The position numbers were made by a program, and so were the translations under genes. Under the pieces are notes generated by a model, which ran no database searches, was not told the origin of the DNA, and saw only the letters and a list, made by a program, of their open reading frames with translations. Shown here piece by piece: positions 17,439-25,608 of a stretch of DNA of 64,000 nucleotides (positions are counted from its first letter, which is position 1; each line of letters starts with the position of its first letter). Location: positions 1,426,001 to 1,490,000 of the forward strand of contig NZ_OZ246016.1 in NCBI RefSeq assembly GCF_965230735.1. Direction: 5' to 3'. The DNA comes from Motiliproteus sp965230735 (lineage in GTDB: Bacteria > Pseudomonadota > Gammaproteobacteria > Pseudomonadales > Balneatricaceae).

Positions 17439-17949
17439 GAGTCTGCTTCTTTAAGTCTTGATAAAATCTACAGGAATATGCTGTTTTTCGATTCTGTCGA
17501 ATCACCCTTGTGAGGTGCCTTCTCAAATCGGCTGGCCATTGCCTTGGTGCAACTGGCCAACGGTATTTCTCCAATGTCGCCGAGCTTGAATACCCGTAAG
17601 TGTTCAAGAGCTTCTAAGCAGTACAATTGGACTCACCAAAGAGGAGCTGCGCCGGTGCCGATCATAGGCCCTGAATGTGCCTACATTACTCAGCCGCGGC
17701 ATTGTAGCAGAAAGTCAAGATTGTGCACGGGTTTCGGGCAGGAAATTCCGGTTTTTTGCTATGGATCGTTCGAGACTTTGGAATTCAGAAAAAACCGACA
17801 GGAAATCGTAGTTTTTCAGGTAATTGTTCGATCTTATCAGCGATCAGAGCACCGGCTTGGTGGCAAGGAGGCCGCAGGGTTTGGAAAGGGCGGTGGATAC
17901 CTTGCAAGGAGTCCAGGTGGCATCTCTCTCAGTAGGGCGACCAGCAATG
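17439..17949. other. Gene-free interval between fusA2 and a LysR gene
   Basis: Upstream sequences of fusA2 (read on the minus strand) occupy the left part. The right part lies downstream of the LysR gene. Open frames here are short, overlap in several frames and lack ribosome sites, so I call none. No convincing hairpin with a T run or RNA gene was seen. Confidence 0.5.
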
Positions 17950-18858
17950 TCAGCAACCCTGGTCCCAATCGGGGGTGCCTTGGTAGCGCTCGATCAGAAA
18001 ATCCAGCAGGCTGCGCAGCGAGGCGGGCAGGTGATGGCGCGACAGGTAAACGCCCCAGAGACTGAGTTCGGGCGCTTGCCAATCGCTCAGCAGGGGTACC
18101 AGTCGGCCTTCACGAATCAGCGGGCCGACCAGGTAGCTGGGTTGCAGCGCGATACCGATCCCGGATAGTACCGCCTCGGTCAGCACGCTGGCTTCATTGG
18201 CGCTGAAGTTGCCCGACACCGGTACGGTCAGTTGCGGCTGATCGGGGCGCTCGAAACGCCAGGCACCCTTGCCGAAGTTGGAGTAGGTGAGGCAGTTGTA
18301 CCGGCTCAGTTCGTCGGGGGTCTGAGGTGTTCCGTGCCGGGTCAGATAGGTCGGCGAGGCGCAAACGATCGAGCGGCAGGGTGCCAGTCGACGGGCCACC
18401 AGTCCTGGGTCTAGTTCGCCGGAGATCCGAATCGCCAGGTCGACCCGCTGCTCGATCAGGTTGATGGTATCGTCGCTGGCGATCATGTCGATCGATACCT
18501 GTGGGTAACGCGCCAGGAAGTCGGCCATCGCCGGAGCCAGATGGGCGCGGGCGAAGGAGCTGGAGGCGGTTACCCGCAAGCGCCCTCGTGGTGGTTGATC
18601 GGCCTGTTGCAGCGACGACTGAAGCTCCTCTTCGAGTTCCAGCATCTGCTGACACTGGCGCAGGCAGGCCTGCCCGGCTTCGGTCAGCGAGATGCGTCGG
18701 GTGGAGCGTTGCAGCAGCCGGGCGCCGAGCCAGTCCTCCAGTGCGTTGACACTGCGGGTGGCTTTAACCCGGCTGATATCGAGCTGCTCGGCGGCGGCGG
18801 TAAAGCTGCCCTGCTTCACCACCTCGGCGAACACCTGCATGGCTTCTAGACGATCCAT
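17950..18858 (-). CDS. LysR family transcriptional regulator
   Basis: The first ~60 of 302 residues are a winged helix-turn-helix (MDRLEAMQVFAEVVKQGSFTAAAEQLDISRVKATRSVNALEDWLG). An effector-binding domain of the periplasmic-binding-protein type follows. SFTAAAEQLDISRVKATRSV shows Arg/Lys where many LysR proteins read PAVS. The gene is divergent from the metallo-beta-lactamase-fold gene at 19001, separated by 142 bases, and is the likely regulator of that gene. The inducer is unknown. Confidence 0.92.
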   Translation of the reverse strand: MDRLEAMQVFAEVVKQGSFTAAAEQLDISRVKATRSVNALEDWLGARLLQRSTRRISLTEAGQACLRQCQQMLELEEELQSSLQQADQPPRGRLRVTASSSFARAHLAPAMADFLARYPQVSIDMIASDDTINLIEQRVDLAIRISGELDPGLVARRLAPCRSIVCASPTYLTRHGTPQTPDELSRYNCLTYSNFGKGAWRFERPDQPQLTVPVSGNFSANEASVLTEAVLSGIGIALQPSYLVGPLIREGRLVPLLSDWQAPELSLWGVYLSRHHLPASLRSLLDFLIERYQGTPDWDQGC

Positions 18859-19000
18859 CGATACCTGGCTCCGTCGATACTTATATAGTTACAAAATATG
18901 AAATAGAAAGGTGCAGTATTGTCTCTATATCTGGGCTAATCAAGCCATTAACGTAGCGTTATCTGTTTATCGATGAGAACAACACCGAGAGGAATCGACT

Positions 19001-19891
19001 ATGAAAACGCTACGTTCACTCTGGATGGCGGTGGCCCTGAGCGCCGCGACCGTTACCGGAGCCTATGCTCAAGCCGAAGCAGCGGCCGATCCCGCGCTGG
19101 ATCTCACCGTTTACAACGCCGATGCCGGCAGCTTTCACGTTAACTCGGTGCTGGTGACCGGCGAGCAGGATGCGGTGTTGATCGACGCCCAGTTCAGTCG
19201 CGCCCATGCCCACCGGGTGGTGGCCGAGATCCTCGACAGCGGTAAGAACCTGACCACCGTCTACGTCAGCCACGGCGACCCGGACTACTACTTCGGCCTG
19301 GAGGTGATCAAAGCCGCTTTCCCGCAGGTCGAGATCTACGCCAGCCAGCCGACCATCGACTGGATCAACAACACCGTCGAGAAAAAAGTCGCTTTCTGGG
19401 GGCCGAAAATGGGCACCAACGCCCCGGACCAGCCGATCATCCCGCAGTTGCTGCCCAAGCAGGGCCTGTTGCTGGAAGGCAAGGCGCTGGAAGTCAAAGG
19501 CCTGGACAGTGATTACCCCGGTCGCAGTTACGTCTGGATTCCGGCCATCAAAGCCGTGGTCGGTGGCGTGAATGTTTACAGCGACCTGCATCTGTGGGTT
19601 GCCGATGCCCAGAGCAAGGCCGATCGTCAGGGCTGGATGACGGTGTTGGAAGGGATCGAAGCGCTAGAACCGCAGCAGGTTATCCCCGGTCACGCCAGCG
19701 CCGGTGCCCCGACGGGACTGGCAGCGGTTAACTTCACTAAGGGCTACCTGAAACGGTTCGAGACCGAGCTAGATCGCAGCGCCGATTCCAGTGTGCTGAT
19801 CGAATCGATGCAGGGGCTCTACCCCGAGGCCGGGCTGGGCATCGCACTGCAGATCGGTGCCAAGGTCGCCAAGGGAGAGATGAAGTGGTAA
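19001..19891 (+). CDS. Exported MBL-fold metallo-hydrolase with altered metal motif
   Basis: A signal peptide (residues 1-23, cut near AYA-Q) leads to a metallo-beta-lactamase fold. The usual HxHxDH zinc motif is replaced by His91-Gly-Asp93-Pro-Asp95-Tyr96 (SHGDPDYYFG): the first His and the Asp remain, the second His is Asp and the third is Tyr. A later PGH motif (IPGHASAG) provides another ligand candidate. The protein could therefore bind one metal or use an acidic ligand set. It is periplasmic or secreted, 296 residues, transcribed away from a LysR gene. The substrate is unknown. The end of the gene has a degenerate copy 2 kb downstream. Confidence 0.82.
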   Translation: MKTLRSLWMAVALSAATVTGAYAQAEAAADPALDLTVYNADAGSFHVNSVLVTGEQDAVLIDAQFSRAHAHRVVAEILDSGKNLTTVYVSHGDPDYYFGLEVIKAAFPQVEIYASQPTIDWINNTVEKKVAFWGPKMGTNAPDQPIIPQLLPKQGLLLEGKALEVKGLDSDYPGRSYVWIPAIKAVVGGVNVYSDLHLWVADAQSKADRQGWMTVLEGIEALEPQQVIPGHASAGAPTGLAAVNFTKGYLKRFETELDRSADSSVLIESMQGLYPEAGLGIALQIGAKVAKGEMKW

Positions 19892-19956
19892 GTGCATCTC
19901 TCACATAGATGCGCAACAGAAAAGCCCGGATTGAGTCCGGGCTTTTTAATGGGCTG
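19869..19956 (+). repeat. Repeat copy A: MBL gene tail plus terminator
   Basis: The last codons of the MBL-fold gene (KGEMKW and stop) and its terminator recur after nhaA at 21832-21920. The AAGGG-GAGATGAAGTGGTAAG core differs at one position, the middle part has diverged and the hairpin is nearly the same. Confidence 0.75.
19921..19948 (+). terminator. Terminator of the MBL-fold gene
   Basis: Arms AAAGCCCGGA (19921-19930) and TCCGGGCTTT (19936-19945) are followed by T residues. Confidence 0.9.
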
Positions 19957-20321
19957 CTGTTGCCAATAAAGGGATGGCTGGTGAGCCCACAAAGAAGATT
20001 TTTCGACGCGTACACTCAGTGCGTTTCATCGATGGAGTGAGTCGCGTACCTGGGGAAGACTTCCAAGTGATAAAAATCAACAACTTGGCTGGTTAGAGGT
20101 GGTTGGGTTCTACTACGCTATATCAAACACCAAGCCGCGGTCGTCGCTTTATTGAAACAGTTTCTGTTTAATTTTCCCTAGGTAATACATGGACATAATG
20201 TGCTATCAGAACCTGTTTTGAGGCTTAACTCTGTGGGTGTTAACAGGGTAGAGTAGATAGGACGTTAGTATTATCTTCCTGAGACACAGGATTCATTCAT
20301 GCGCTCTAAACAGGACAAAAG
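19949..20321 (+). promoter_or_regulatory. Long nhaA upstream region with a possible leader hairpin
   Basis: This 370-base interval holds no credible gene. Near its end, CCTGTT (20212-20217) pairs with AACAGG (20242-20247), enclosing TTAAC and GTTAA that can extend the stem. Structured RNAs such as the nhaA-I motif are known ahead of some nhaA genes, but I could not confirm a match to that consensus by eye. Confidence 0.35.
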
Positions 20322-21734
20322 ATGAAACGCATCAGAAAGAAGCATGCCGGCAAAGAATACGTTGCTCCCTGGGAACGTGCTTTCGACAGGGTATTAACCC
20401 CAATCGAGGAGTTTATCCATCGGCAAACCACCAGTGGTATTTTGCTGATGCTCTGTGCGGTCATCGCGTTGTTTATCGCCAATGGAACCTTTGCCGAGGC
20501 CTACCATCACTTTTTTCAGCTCTACTTCACGGTAGGGTTGGAGAACTTCCAGCTGTCCAAGTCCATGCACCACTGGATCAACGATGGCCTGATGGCGATC
20601 TTCTTTCTGGTTGTTGGTCTGGAACTGAAACGGGAGCTGCTGGTTGGCGAATTGGCCGATGTGAAGCAGGCCCTGCTGCCTATCATCGCAGCGGTCGGGG
20701 GGATGCTGGTCCCTGCGTTAATCTACTTCGCCATCAATCCAAGCGGTCATACGGCTGACGGTTGGGGTATTCCGATGGCGACGGATATCGCCTTTGCCTT
20801 GGGGGCGCTGGCCCTGCTGGGGAAACGGGTCCCACAAAGTCTGCTGATGTTCCTGATTGCCGTGGCGATCGTTGATGACCTGGGGGCGGTCACCGTTATT
20901 GCGCTGTTCTATACCGAAACCCTTAATCTGATGGCGCTGGGGCTGGCCGTTCTATTCATCGTTCTTCTTGTCTTTTTGAATCTTTGGGGTGTTCGCCGGC
21001 TGGCACCTTATCTGGTTGTTGGCGCATTCCTCTGGGTGGCGATGCTGAAAAGCGGAATCCATGCGACCTTGGCCGGGGTGATTCTGGCATTCATTATCCC
21101 CATGAAGCCCAAATATGACCCTAAGCGCTTCCTGTCGCTGATTGGTAGCAGTGTCGATACGATCAAGGACGCGTATCGGAAAAATGAAAATATCCTGATC
21201 AATGACGCGCTTCGCTCCAAGGTCCGTGCACTGGGTAATGGTGCCTATCTGGTACAGGCTCCGGCGCAGGTGCTCGAAAGCCAGCTGCACCTGTTTACTG
21301 CCTACCTGGTTATCCCGATCTTCGCCCTGGCCAATGCGGGTGTGGCGATCGACTTTGCCAATATCAGCAACATCATTGTTCACCCGGTCACCATGGGTAT
21401 CGGTCTCGGGCTGGTGCTGGGCAAGCTGATTGGTATTGCCGGTTTCACCTGGATAGCGGTAAAAGCCGGGCTGTGCAATCTGCCCAAAGGACTGAATATG
21501 AACCATATTATCGGTGTCGCCTTTATGGGCGGGATCGGTTTTACCATGTCGATCTTTATTGCCGAGTTGGGTTTTGCCAGCCATCCTGAAGACCTGTTGA
21601 TGGCGAAGACCGGTATCCTGTTTGCTTCCTTTACGGCAGGTATAACCGGCTTTATCTGGCTGTATCTGGCCTCTAAAACCTCAGAAACAGAGACCGAAAT
21701 GTCTGCTGCAACCGCGGCTGATGTGAAAGAGTAA
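20322..21734 (+). CDS. nhaA: Na+/H+ antiporter NhaA
   Basis: NhaA exports Na+ (or Li+) in exchange for protons and protects against salt and alkaline stress. The 470-residue protein shows the family landmarks: FFLVVGLELKRELLVGEL, the IPMATDIAFALGALALLG helix with its Asp, and AVAIVDDLGAVTVIALFYT with the paired transport aspartates. KHAGKEYVAPWER precedes the first helix and a hydrophilic tail (SETETEMSAATAADVKE) ends the protein. Both ends are longer than in E. coli NhaA. The gene stands alone, after a long leader and between two copies of an MBL-gene tail. Confidence 0.95.
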   Translation: MKRIRKKHAGKEYVAPWERAFDRVLTPIEEFIHRQTTSGILLMLCAVIALFIANGTFAEAYHHFFQLYFTVGLENFQLSKSMHHWINDGLMAIFFLVVGLELKRELLVGELADVKQALLPIIAAVGGMLVPALIYFAINPSGHTADGWGIPMATDIAFALGALALLGKRVPQSLLMFLIAVAIVDDLGAVTVIALFYTETLNLMALGLAVLFIVLLVFLNLWGVRRLAPYLVVGAFLWVAMLKSGIHATLAGVILAFIIPMKPKYDPKRFLSLIGSSVDTIKDAYRKNENILINDALRSKVRALGNGAYLVQAPAQVLESQLHLFTAYLVIPIFALANAGVAIDFANISNIIVHPVTMGIGLGLVLGKLIGIAGFTWIAVKAGLCNLPKGLNMNHIIGVAFMGGIGFTMSIFIAELGFASHPEDLLMAKTGILFASFTAGITGFIWLYLASKTSETETEMSAATAADVKE

Positions 21735-21831
21735 TCTTCATAGCTCGTTGCCCCCGTTCAGCTGTCGGACGCTTTAGTCCCGTGCGCGGGGGGCATGGCT
21801 AGGCATCGCAAGGCATATTGCTGCTTAGGAC

Positions 21832-21920
21832 ACCAAGGGTGAGATGAAGTGGTAAGCAGGTACTCGAGACTGATAGCGCAATGGAAGAGCCCGGATTAGT
21901 TCCGGGCTTTTTTATGGGGT
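21832..21920 (+). repeat. Repeat copy B: remnant MBL gene tail plus terminator
   Basis: This stretch encodes DTKGEMKW and a stop but is preceded at once by an in-frame TAG, so it is a relic of a gene end. A terminator follows (AGAGCCCGGA at 21886-21895, TCCGGGCTTTT from 21901), which probably now serves nhaA. Confidence 0.7.
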
Positions 21921-22003
21921 CTGAGGATCGCTGCTATTGAGGATTAGCTAACTTTTACGCTGCATGGAGGGGTAATGCCTCAGCTGATGTCGCTGTTGCC
22001 CTG

Positions 22004-22273
22004 CTAGGTAGCAGACTCCGTATCGAAAGAAACCCTACGGACGTGTGGATTCTCAACACAAACCTCTAAAACTGAAATATCAGATAAAACAACGAGATTC
22101 GTATCACCGTCAGTTTTCAGCAGGAGACACTCCCTACGATCCTCGTTGAAGCGCGTATCCAGGCCGGCCCCTTCAATGACTTCGCCTGATTTCAGTATTA
22201 ACTTGATCGGGTATCTGTAAGTACAGACTATTTCCACGTAATCATGTATTTCACAAGAGATCATTTTAAACAC
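22004..22273 (-). CDS. rof: Rho-binding antiterminator (Rof/YaeO-like)
   Basis: This 89-residue acidic protein has the Rof pattern: ISCEIHDYVEIVCTYRYPIK near the start, LKSGEVIEGAGLDT, a central RRECLLL and a final strand VVLSDISVLEV. Rof binds the primary RNA-binding domain of Rho and lowers termination. A second ATG three codons in (MISCEIHDY) matches the family start better and may be the true one. It is monocistronic, on the opposite strand to nhaA. The assignment rests on motif spacing; the similarity to E. coli Rof is modest. Confidence 0.72.
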   Translation of the reverse strand: MFKMISCEIHDYVEIVCTYRYPIKLILKSGEVIEGAGLDTRFNEDRRECLLLKTDGDTNLVVLSDISVLEVCVENPHVRRVSFDTESAT

Positions 22274-22378
22274 TCAAAGTTATACCTAGCGCTTAGAGTA
22301 TATAACGCCCAAATCAGGGGGGCCGTAGGCTTCCCATGAATGTACTTACTGTGTAAACGGCAGGAACATGGGGTGTAT

Positions 22379-22640
22379 TCACAGTTCTTGCATCAGCTGA
22401 ATATCATTCCCGCAGGTATCGTCGAGCACGGCGATTATAACGCTTCCTGCTTCTCCGGGTGTTATCGAGAATTCTACCCCCAGGCTTGCCAGTCTCTGGT
22501 GCTCTTCTTCCGGGTCGTTAACCGAGAAGGAGGTCCATGGGATACCGGCCTCTTTCAAGTTTTGTTGGTACAACCTGGCTGGCACGAACGCCATGGGTTC
22601 CAGCAACAGCTCAACGCCGGCTATCTGCTTCTACTGAGCC
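22379..22640 (-). pseudogene. Truncated VOC/glyoxalase-family gene
   Basis: The C-terminal half of a glyoxalase/VOC protein is intact: GVELLLEPM, AGIPWTSFSVNDPEEEHQRLASLGVEF, and the metal-site-region DDTCGNDIQLMQEL. A stop codon interrupts the frame just upstream of the GVELLLEP segment, and the first half of the family fold cannot be found in any frame before the neighbouring gene's control region. It is most likely a decayed remnant. The 75-codon fragment could still start at an internal ATG (22606), but half a VOC module would not be expected to work alone. Confidence 0.7.
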
Positions 22641-22693
22641 TTTGTGCTTCAGCCATATTCCCAATCTCCGGTTTGTTTTTGGTTGACAAGCTT

Positions 22694-22746
22694 GCGTTCC
22701 ATATATAAAACGTTCGATATATGGAACGTTCGATATAAGGAACGTT
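22694..22746. repeat. 16-bp tandem repeats, probable operator array
   Basis: Three consecutive 16-base units (22694-22709, 22710-22725, 22726-22741) share the pattern RCGTTCSATATAWRRA, and a partial fourth starts at 22742. Units 1 and 2 also create an 11-bp inverted repeat, GTTCCATATAT (22696-22706) with ATATATGGAAC (22717-22727). The array ends about 40 bases before the XRE-cupin gene, so it is a likely autoregulatory binding site. Confidence 0.75.
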
Positions 22747-22784
22747 TTGCCTAATTCAGACTTACCACTTCTAGCAGATGGGTT

Positions 22785-23315
22785 ATGGATAAAGTCACTC
22801 TCGAAACGATTGGTCGGCATTTGCAGGAGTTGCGAATTGAACGCGGCTGGTCATTGTCACAGCTTGCTGCCGCCGCGGGTATCGCCAAGTCGAACTTGTC
22901 ACGCCTTGAACAAGGTAATGGAAATCCTACCTTGGATACGATCTGGCGACTGGCGATGCAGTTGAACGTCCCCTTCGGCAACCTTGTTGCGCCGATCAGC
23001 GTACCGGTGGGTGAGGAGGGGGTTCAGGTCCGTCTGATCGACCAGGGCAAGGACGAACCTCAGGTCGATGTTTATTGGATGACTTGCGCGCCCCACACAC
23101 TGCGTGAGGCAGAAGCCCATACGCCGGGCACCAGAGAATCGATCACGGTGATCAGTGGGCAGTTGGAGGTTGGCACCCTAGAGGACAGACAGCAACTATC
23201 CGCCGGGGAAACCCATACCTTCGATGCCGATAGTCCGCACCTCTACCGGGCAGGGGAAAACTGGGCCTCTCTGATGGTCACAATCGTTTATGCCGGCGGT
23301 GGAGAACGCTCATGA
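22785..23315 (+). CDS. XRE family regulator with C-terminal cupin domain
   Basis: Residues ~8-62 form an XRE/Cro helix-turn-helix (LQELRIERGWSLSQLAAAAGIAKSNLSRLEQGNGNPTLDTIWRLA). Residues ~100-175 form a small cupin barrel (HTPGTRESITVISGQLEVG and AGETHTFDADSPHLYRA) that probably binds a small ligand. This two-domain form is common for repressors placed before transporter genes. Its stop codon overlaps the azlC start (ATGA), so it is the first gene of an azlCD operon and probably controls it through the 16-bp repeats just upstream. Confidence 0.9.
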   Translation: MDKVTLETIGRHLQELRIERGWSLSQLAAAAGIAKSNLSRLEQGNGNPTLDTIWRLAMQLNVPFGNLVAPISVPVGEEGVQVRLIDQGKDEPQVDVYWMTCAPHTLREAEAHTPGTRESITVISGQLEVGTLEDRQQLSAGETHTFDADSPHLYRAGENWASLMVTIVYAGGGERS

Positions 23316-24043
23316 TCTCGGGTGCCGCCGATCCTCGCCGCTCCGCCTGGCTGACCGGCGTTCGCGAAGCCCTTCCTTTACTGGGTGGCTACATCCCCGT
23401 GGCGATCTCGTTCGGGCTTATCGCTATTCAGGCGGGTTTTAGTGCCTGGGAAGCTATCGCTATCTCAACGCTGATCTATGCCGGAGCGTCGCAGTTTCTG
23501 TTCATCGGTATGGTGGCCGCCGGTGCCCCGCTGTGGCTGGTGGTGGTTATGACCTTGCTGATCAACGCCCGTCATGTGGTCTACGGTCCCAATCTCGCAC
23601 CCTGGTTAACGCCGAGCCGCTGGTGGCCCTGGCTGGCACATGGTCTGACCGATCAGGTCTTTGCCCTGGCGCTGACTCGGTTCCCACAGATTCCGGCGAA
23701 TGAGCGCGTGGGCTGGTTCAGCGGTGCCATGCTGATCGCCTGGTTCAGCTGGATTGGCGGAACCGCATTGGGGGCGTTTGCCGGAGCAGAGCTGATGTCT
23801 CGCTGGCCGTTACTGGGCGAGGTTCTACCCTTCGCGCTTCCCGCACTTTTCCTGGTGCTGCTCGCCCCGAGATTCACATCCCGACAATGGAGCGTCGCAC
23901 TAGGCAGCGCGATTACGGTCGCGCTGATGCTGACCCTGAATGGTCTGAATAACGCGGCGATTCCCGCCGCTGCGGTGCTGGGGTGTCTGTGTTTTTATCT
24001 GGTTAAACCCGGCGCCAGTATCGGAGGGGAGCGAAATGGATGA
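23312..24043 (+). CDS. azlC: AzlC family branched-chain amino acid exporter, large subunit
   Basis: The 243-residue hydrophobic protein has the AzlC pattern: PLLLGGYIPVAISFGLIA-like start (ALPLLGGYIPVAISFGL), ISTLIYAGASQFLFIGM, LINARHVVYGPNLAPWL and several later membrane helices. AzlC and AzlD together export branched-chain or related amino acids in Gram-positive and Gram-negative bacteria. It overlaps the upstream regulator by 4 bases and azlD by 8, so all three should be co-translated. The exported compound is not known here. Confidence 0.92.
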   Translation: MISGAADPRRSAWLTGVREALPLLGGYIPVAISFGLIAIQAGFSAWEAIAISTLIYAGASQFLFIGMVAAGAPLWLVVVMTLLINARHVVYGPNLAPWLTPSRWWPWLAHGLTDQVFALALTRFPQIPANERVGWFSGAMLIAWFSWIGGTALGAFAGAELMSRWPLLGEVLPFALPALFLVLLAPRFTSRQWSVALGSAITVALMLTLNGLNNAAIPAAAVLGCLCFYLVKPGASIGGERNG

Positions 24044-24377
24044 TGCACTTTGGCTGGCCGTTATGGGTATAGCGGTTGGCACTTTCAGTATGCGCTTTGT
24101 CCCGATGTTGTGGATGCAACGTCACTTAGATAAGCACAATGATCAAGACGCGTTTGATGTCATGCCTCAATGGCTGAGTCTGCTGGGCCCGATGATGATT
24201 GCCGCCATGTTTGGAAATTCATTAGTGCCGAAAAGTGTGGATGTGATCGGCTGGGTCGCTACCGCCGTTGGTGTGCTTGTCACCGTACTGGTTTGGCGTC
24301 GCACCCAGTCCCTTGGCATGCCGGTTCTGGCAGGCGTGTTTTCTTATGGGGTCGCCTTTATCGTCTTGGGCAGTTAG
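24036..24377 (+). CDS. azlD: AzlD family small subunit of amino acid exporter
   Basis: This 113-residue protein with about four membrane segments matches AzlD (GTFSMRFVPMLWMQR, WLSLLGPMMIAAMFGNSLVP, TVLVWRRTQSLGMPVLAGVFSYG). It is the obligatory small partner of AzlC and follows it with an 8-base overlap. The length and topology are normal for the family. No strong terminator was seen in the 134 bases before the next, convergent gene. Confidence 0.9.
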   Translation: MDDALWLAVMGIAVGTFSMRFVPMLWMQRHLDKHNDQDAFDVMPQWLSLLGPMMIAAMFGNSLVPKSVDVIGWVATAVGVLVTVLVWRRTQSLGMPVLAGVFSYGVAFIVLGS

Positions 24378-24511
24378 TGCTTTATTGTCGAGCTAATAGT
24401 ATCAGGGCAACGGCTGATTCCGGTCTTCCCACAAAAAACTACGGGCTTCAGATTTGCTGATGCGGCGCTGGGATCGACGGCTGTGGATTAGAGCAGGGCG
24501 AGTATCGCACT

Positions 24512-25402
24512 CTAAGTGGCCGTGAACTGCTCCAGTAGCCAAGCCTTTAAAGTTGTTGCAGCGCGGGTCAGCGGCTGGCGTTTAGGATGAATCAGGTAGT
24601 AGCTCTTATCCAGCGGAAGGCGCTGCTTGAACGGCTCGATCAGCTCGCCTCGCTTAAGCTCTTCTTGGATCATCACCTCACTGCACAGAACGACCCCCTG
24701 GTGCCGCTTGGAGGCATCGATCGCCAGCAGTGCCTGATCGAAATGCAGCGTGGCAATATGCTGTCGTTGATCGGCCGTGATGGTGCTGAACGCATTTAGC
24801 CAGCGATCCCAGAAAGGCTGCAGGCTGTTGACGATCAGGGTCGCTTGCTGAAGCTGATTCACTTGTTTCAGTTGCTTGGCCTGTTGGTACTCCGGGCTGC
24901 AGAACAGGCATACCTCGTCGTCAAAAACTAAGGTTGTGTCGAGCTGCGGGTCCTCGCCGTCGAAATGGCGCACCGCCAGATCCACCGCATCGGTTTGGAA
25001 TTGCACCGGGCTGTTGGAGGCGCTGATATGCACCTCGATCTCCGGATGCTGGCTGACAAAGTGTTCCAGTCGAGGCCCCAGCCACTTGGAGGCCAGGGTT
25101 TGTGTCATCGACAGGCAGACCCGGTTGGTTGCTCCGAATCGGCAGGTCTCACTGGAGCTGCTGATCTGCTCCAGCGCCGGTGCAATGCGGCTGAAATAGT
25201 CCAGTCCGCGATCGGTCACCGTCAGCTTACGGACCTTGCGCATAAACAGCGGGTAGCCAAGCCACTGCTCCAGCTTGATCACCTGCTGAGATACCGCGCC
25301 GGGGGTGATATGAAGCTCCGCGGCGGCCTGCTTGAAGCTGCCGTAACGTACTGCGGACTCGAAGGCGACCAGGGCACGCAGGGGCGGCATCGCTCTTTGC
25401 AT
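24512..25402 (-). CDS. LysR family regulator, GcvA-like
   Basis: The protein (296 residues from the ATG at 25402) has the GcvA-like start PPLRALVAFESAVRYGSFKQAAAELHITPGAVSQQVIKLEQWLG and a complete effector domain. A TTG at 25420 gives a longer alternative, and an ATG at 25390 a shorter one. It is divergent from the MFS permease at 25609 and probably regulates it. A 13-bp sequence, AGGATAGAAAATC, occurs next to both start codons. Confidence 0.9.
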   Translation of the reverse strand: MQRAMPPLRALVAFESAVRYGSFKQAAAELHITPGAVSQQVIKLEQWLGYPLFMRKVRKLTVTDRGLDYFSRIAPALEQISSSSETCRFGATNRVCLSMTQTLASKWLGPRLEHFVSQHPEIEVHISASNSPVQFQTDAVDLAVRHFDGEDPQLDTTLVFDDEVCLFCSPEYQQAKQLKQVNQLQQATLIVNSLQPFWDRWLNAFSTITADQRQHIATLHFDQALLAIDASKRHQGVVLCSEVMIQEELKRGELIEPFKQRLPLDKSYYLIHPKRQPLTRAATTLKAWLLEQFTAT

Positions 25403-25425
25403 GGGTGGATTCCCAATCAATCAAT

Positions 25426-25603
25426 AGGATAGAAAATCTATTTTATTAGAGCGGAATAAATGGTTTGTCAAGGCGCCAGGATTAGCCACAATAAGCAGAG
25501 GTCGCAGCTATATTCGGCTTTATTGCTGCCAGCCACGTGGTTTGTTTATCCGTTGATGGAATCTAAGTTTAATCGTGGCCAGTCAAGAACAGGATAGAAA
25601 ATC
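25426..25603. promoter_or_regulatory. LysR/MFS divergent control region with a 13-bp direct repeat
   Basis: AGGATAGAAAATC occurs exactly twice, at 25426-25438 and 25591-25603, 165 bp apart and adjacent to the two divergent genes. The first copy runs into TAGA-AAA-TCTA symmetry. Both could be regulator sites; the second also supplies a ribosome-site-like AGGA before the MFS gene. Confidence 0.45.
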
Positions 25604-25608
25604 ACGCT

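Noticed and set aside
17544..18065. Plus-strand frames in the fusA2/LysR gap
   Set aside because: They run into the LysR gene on the other strand, have no ribosome site and are low in recognisable sequence.
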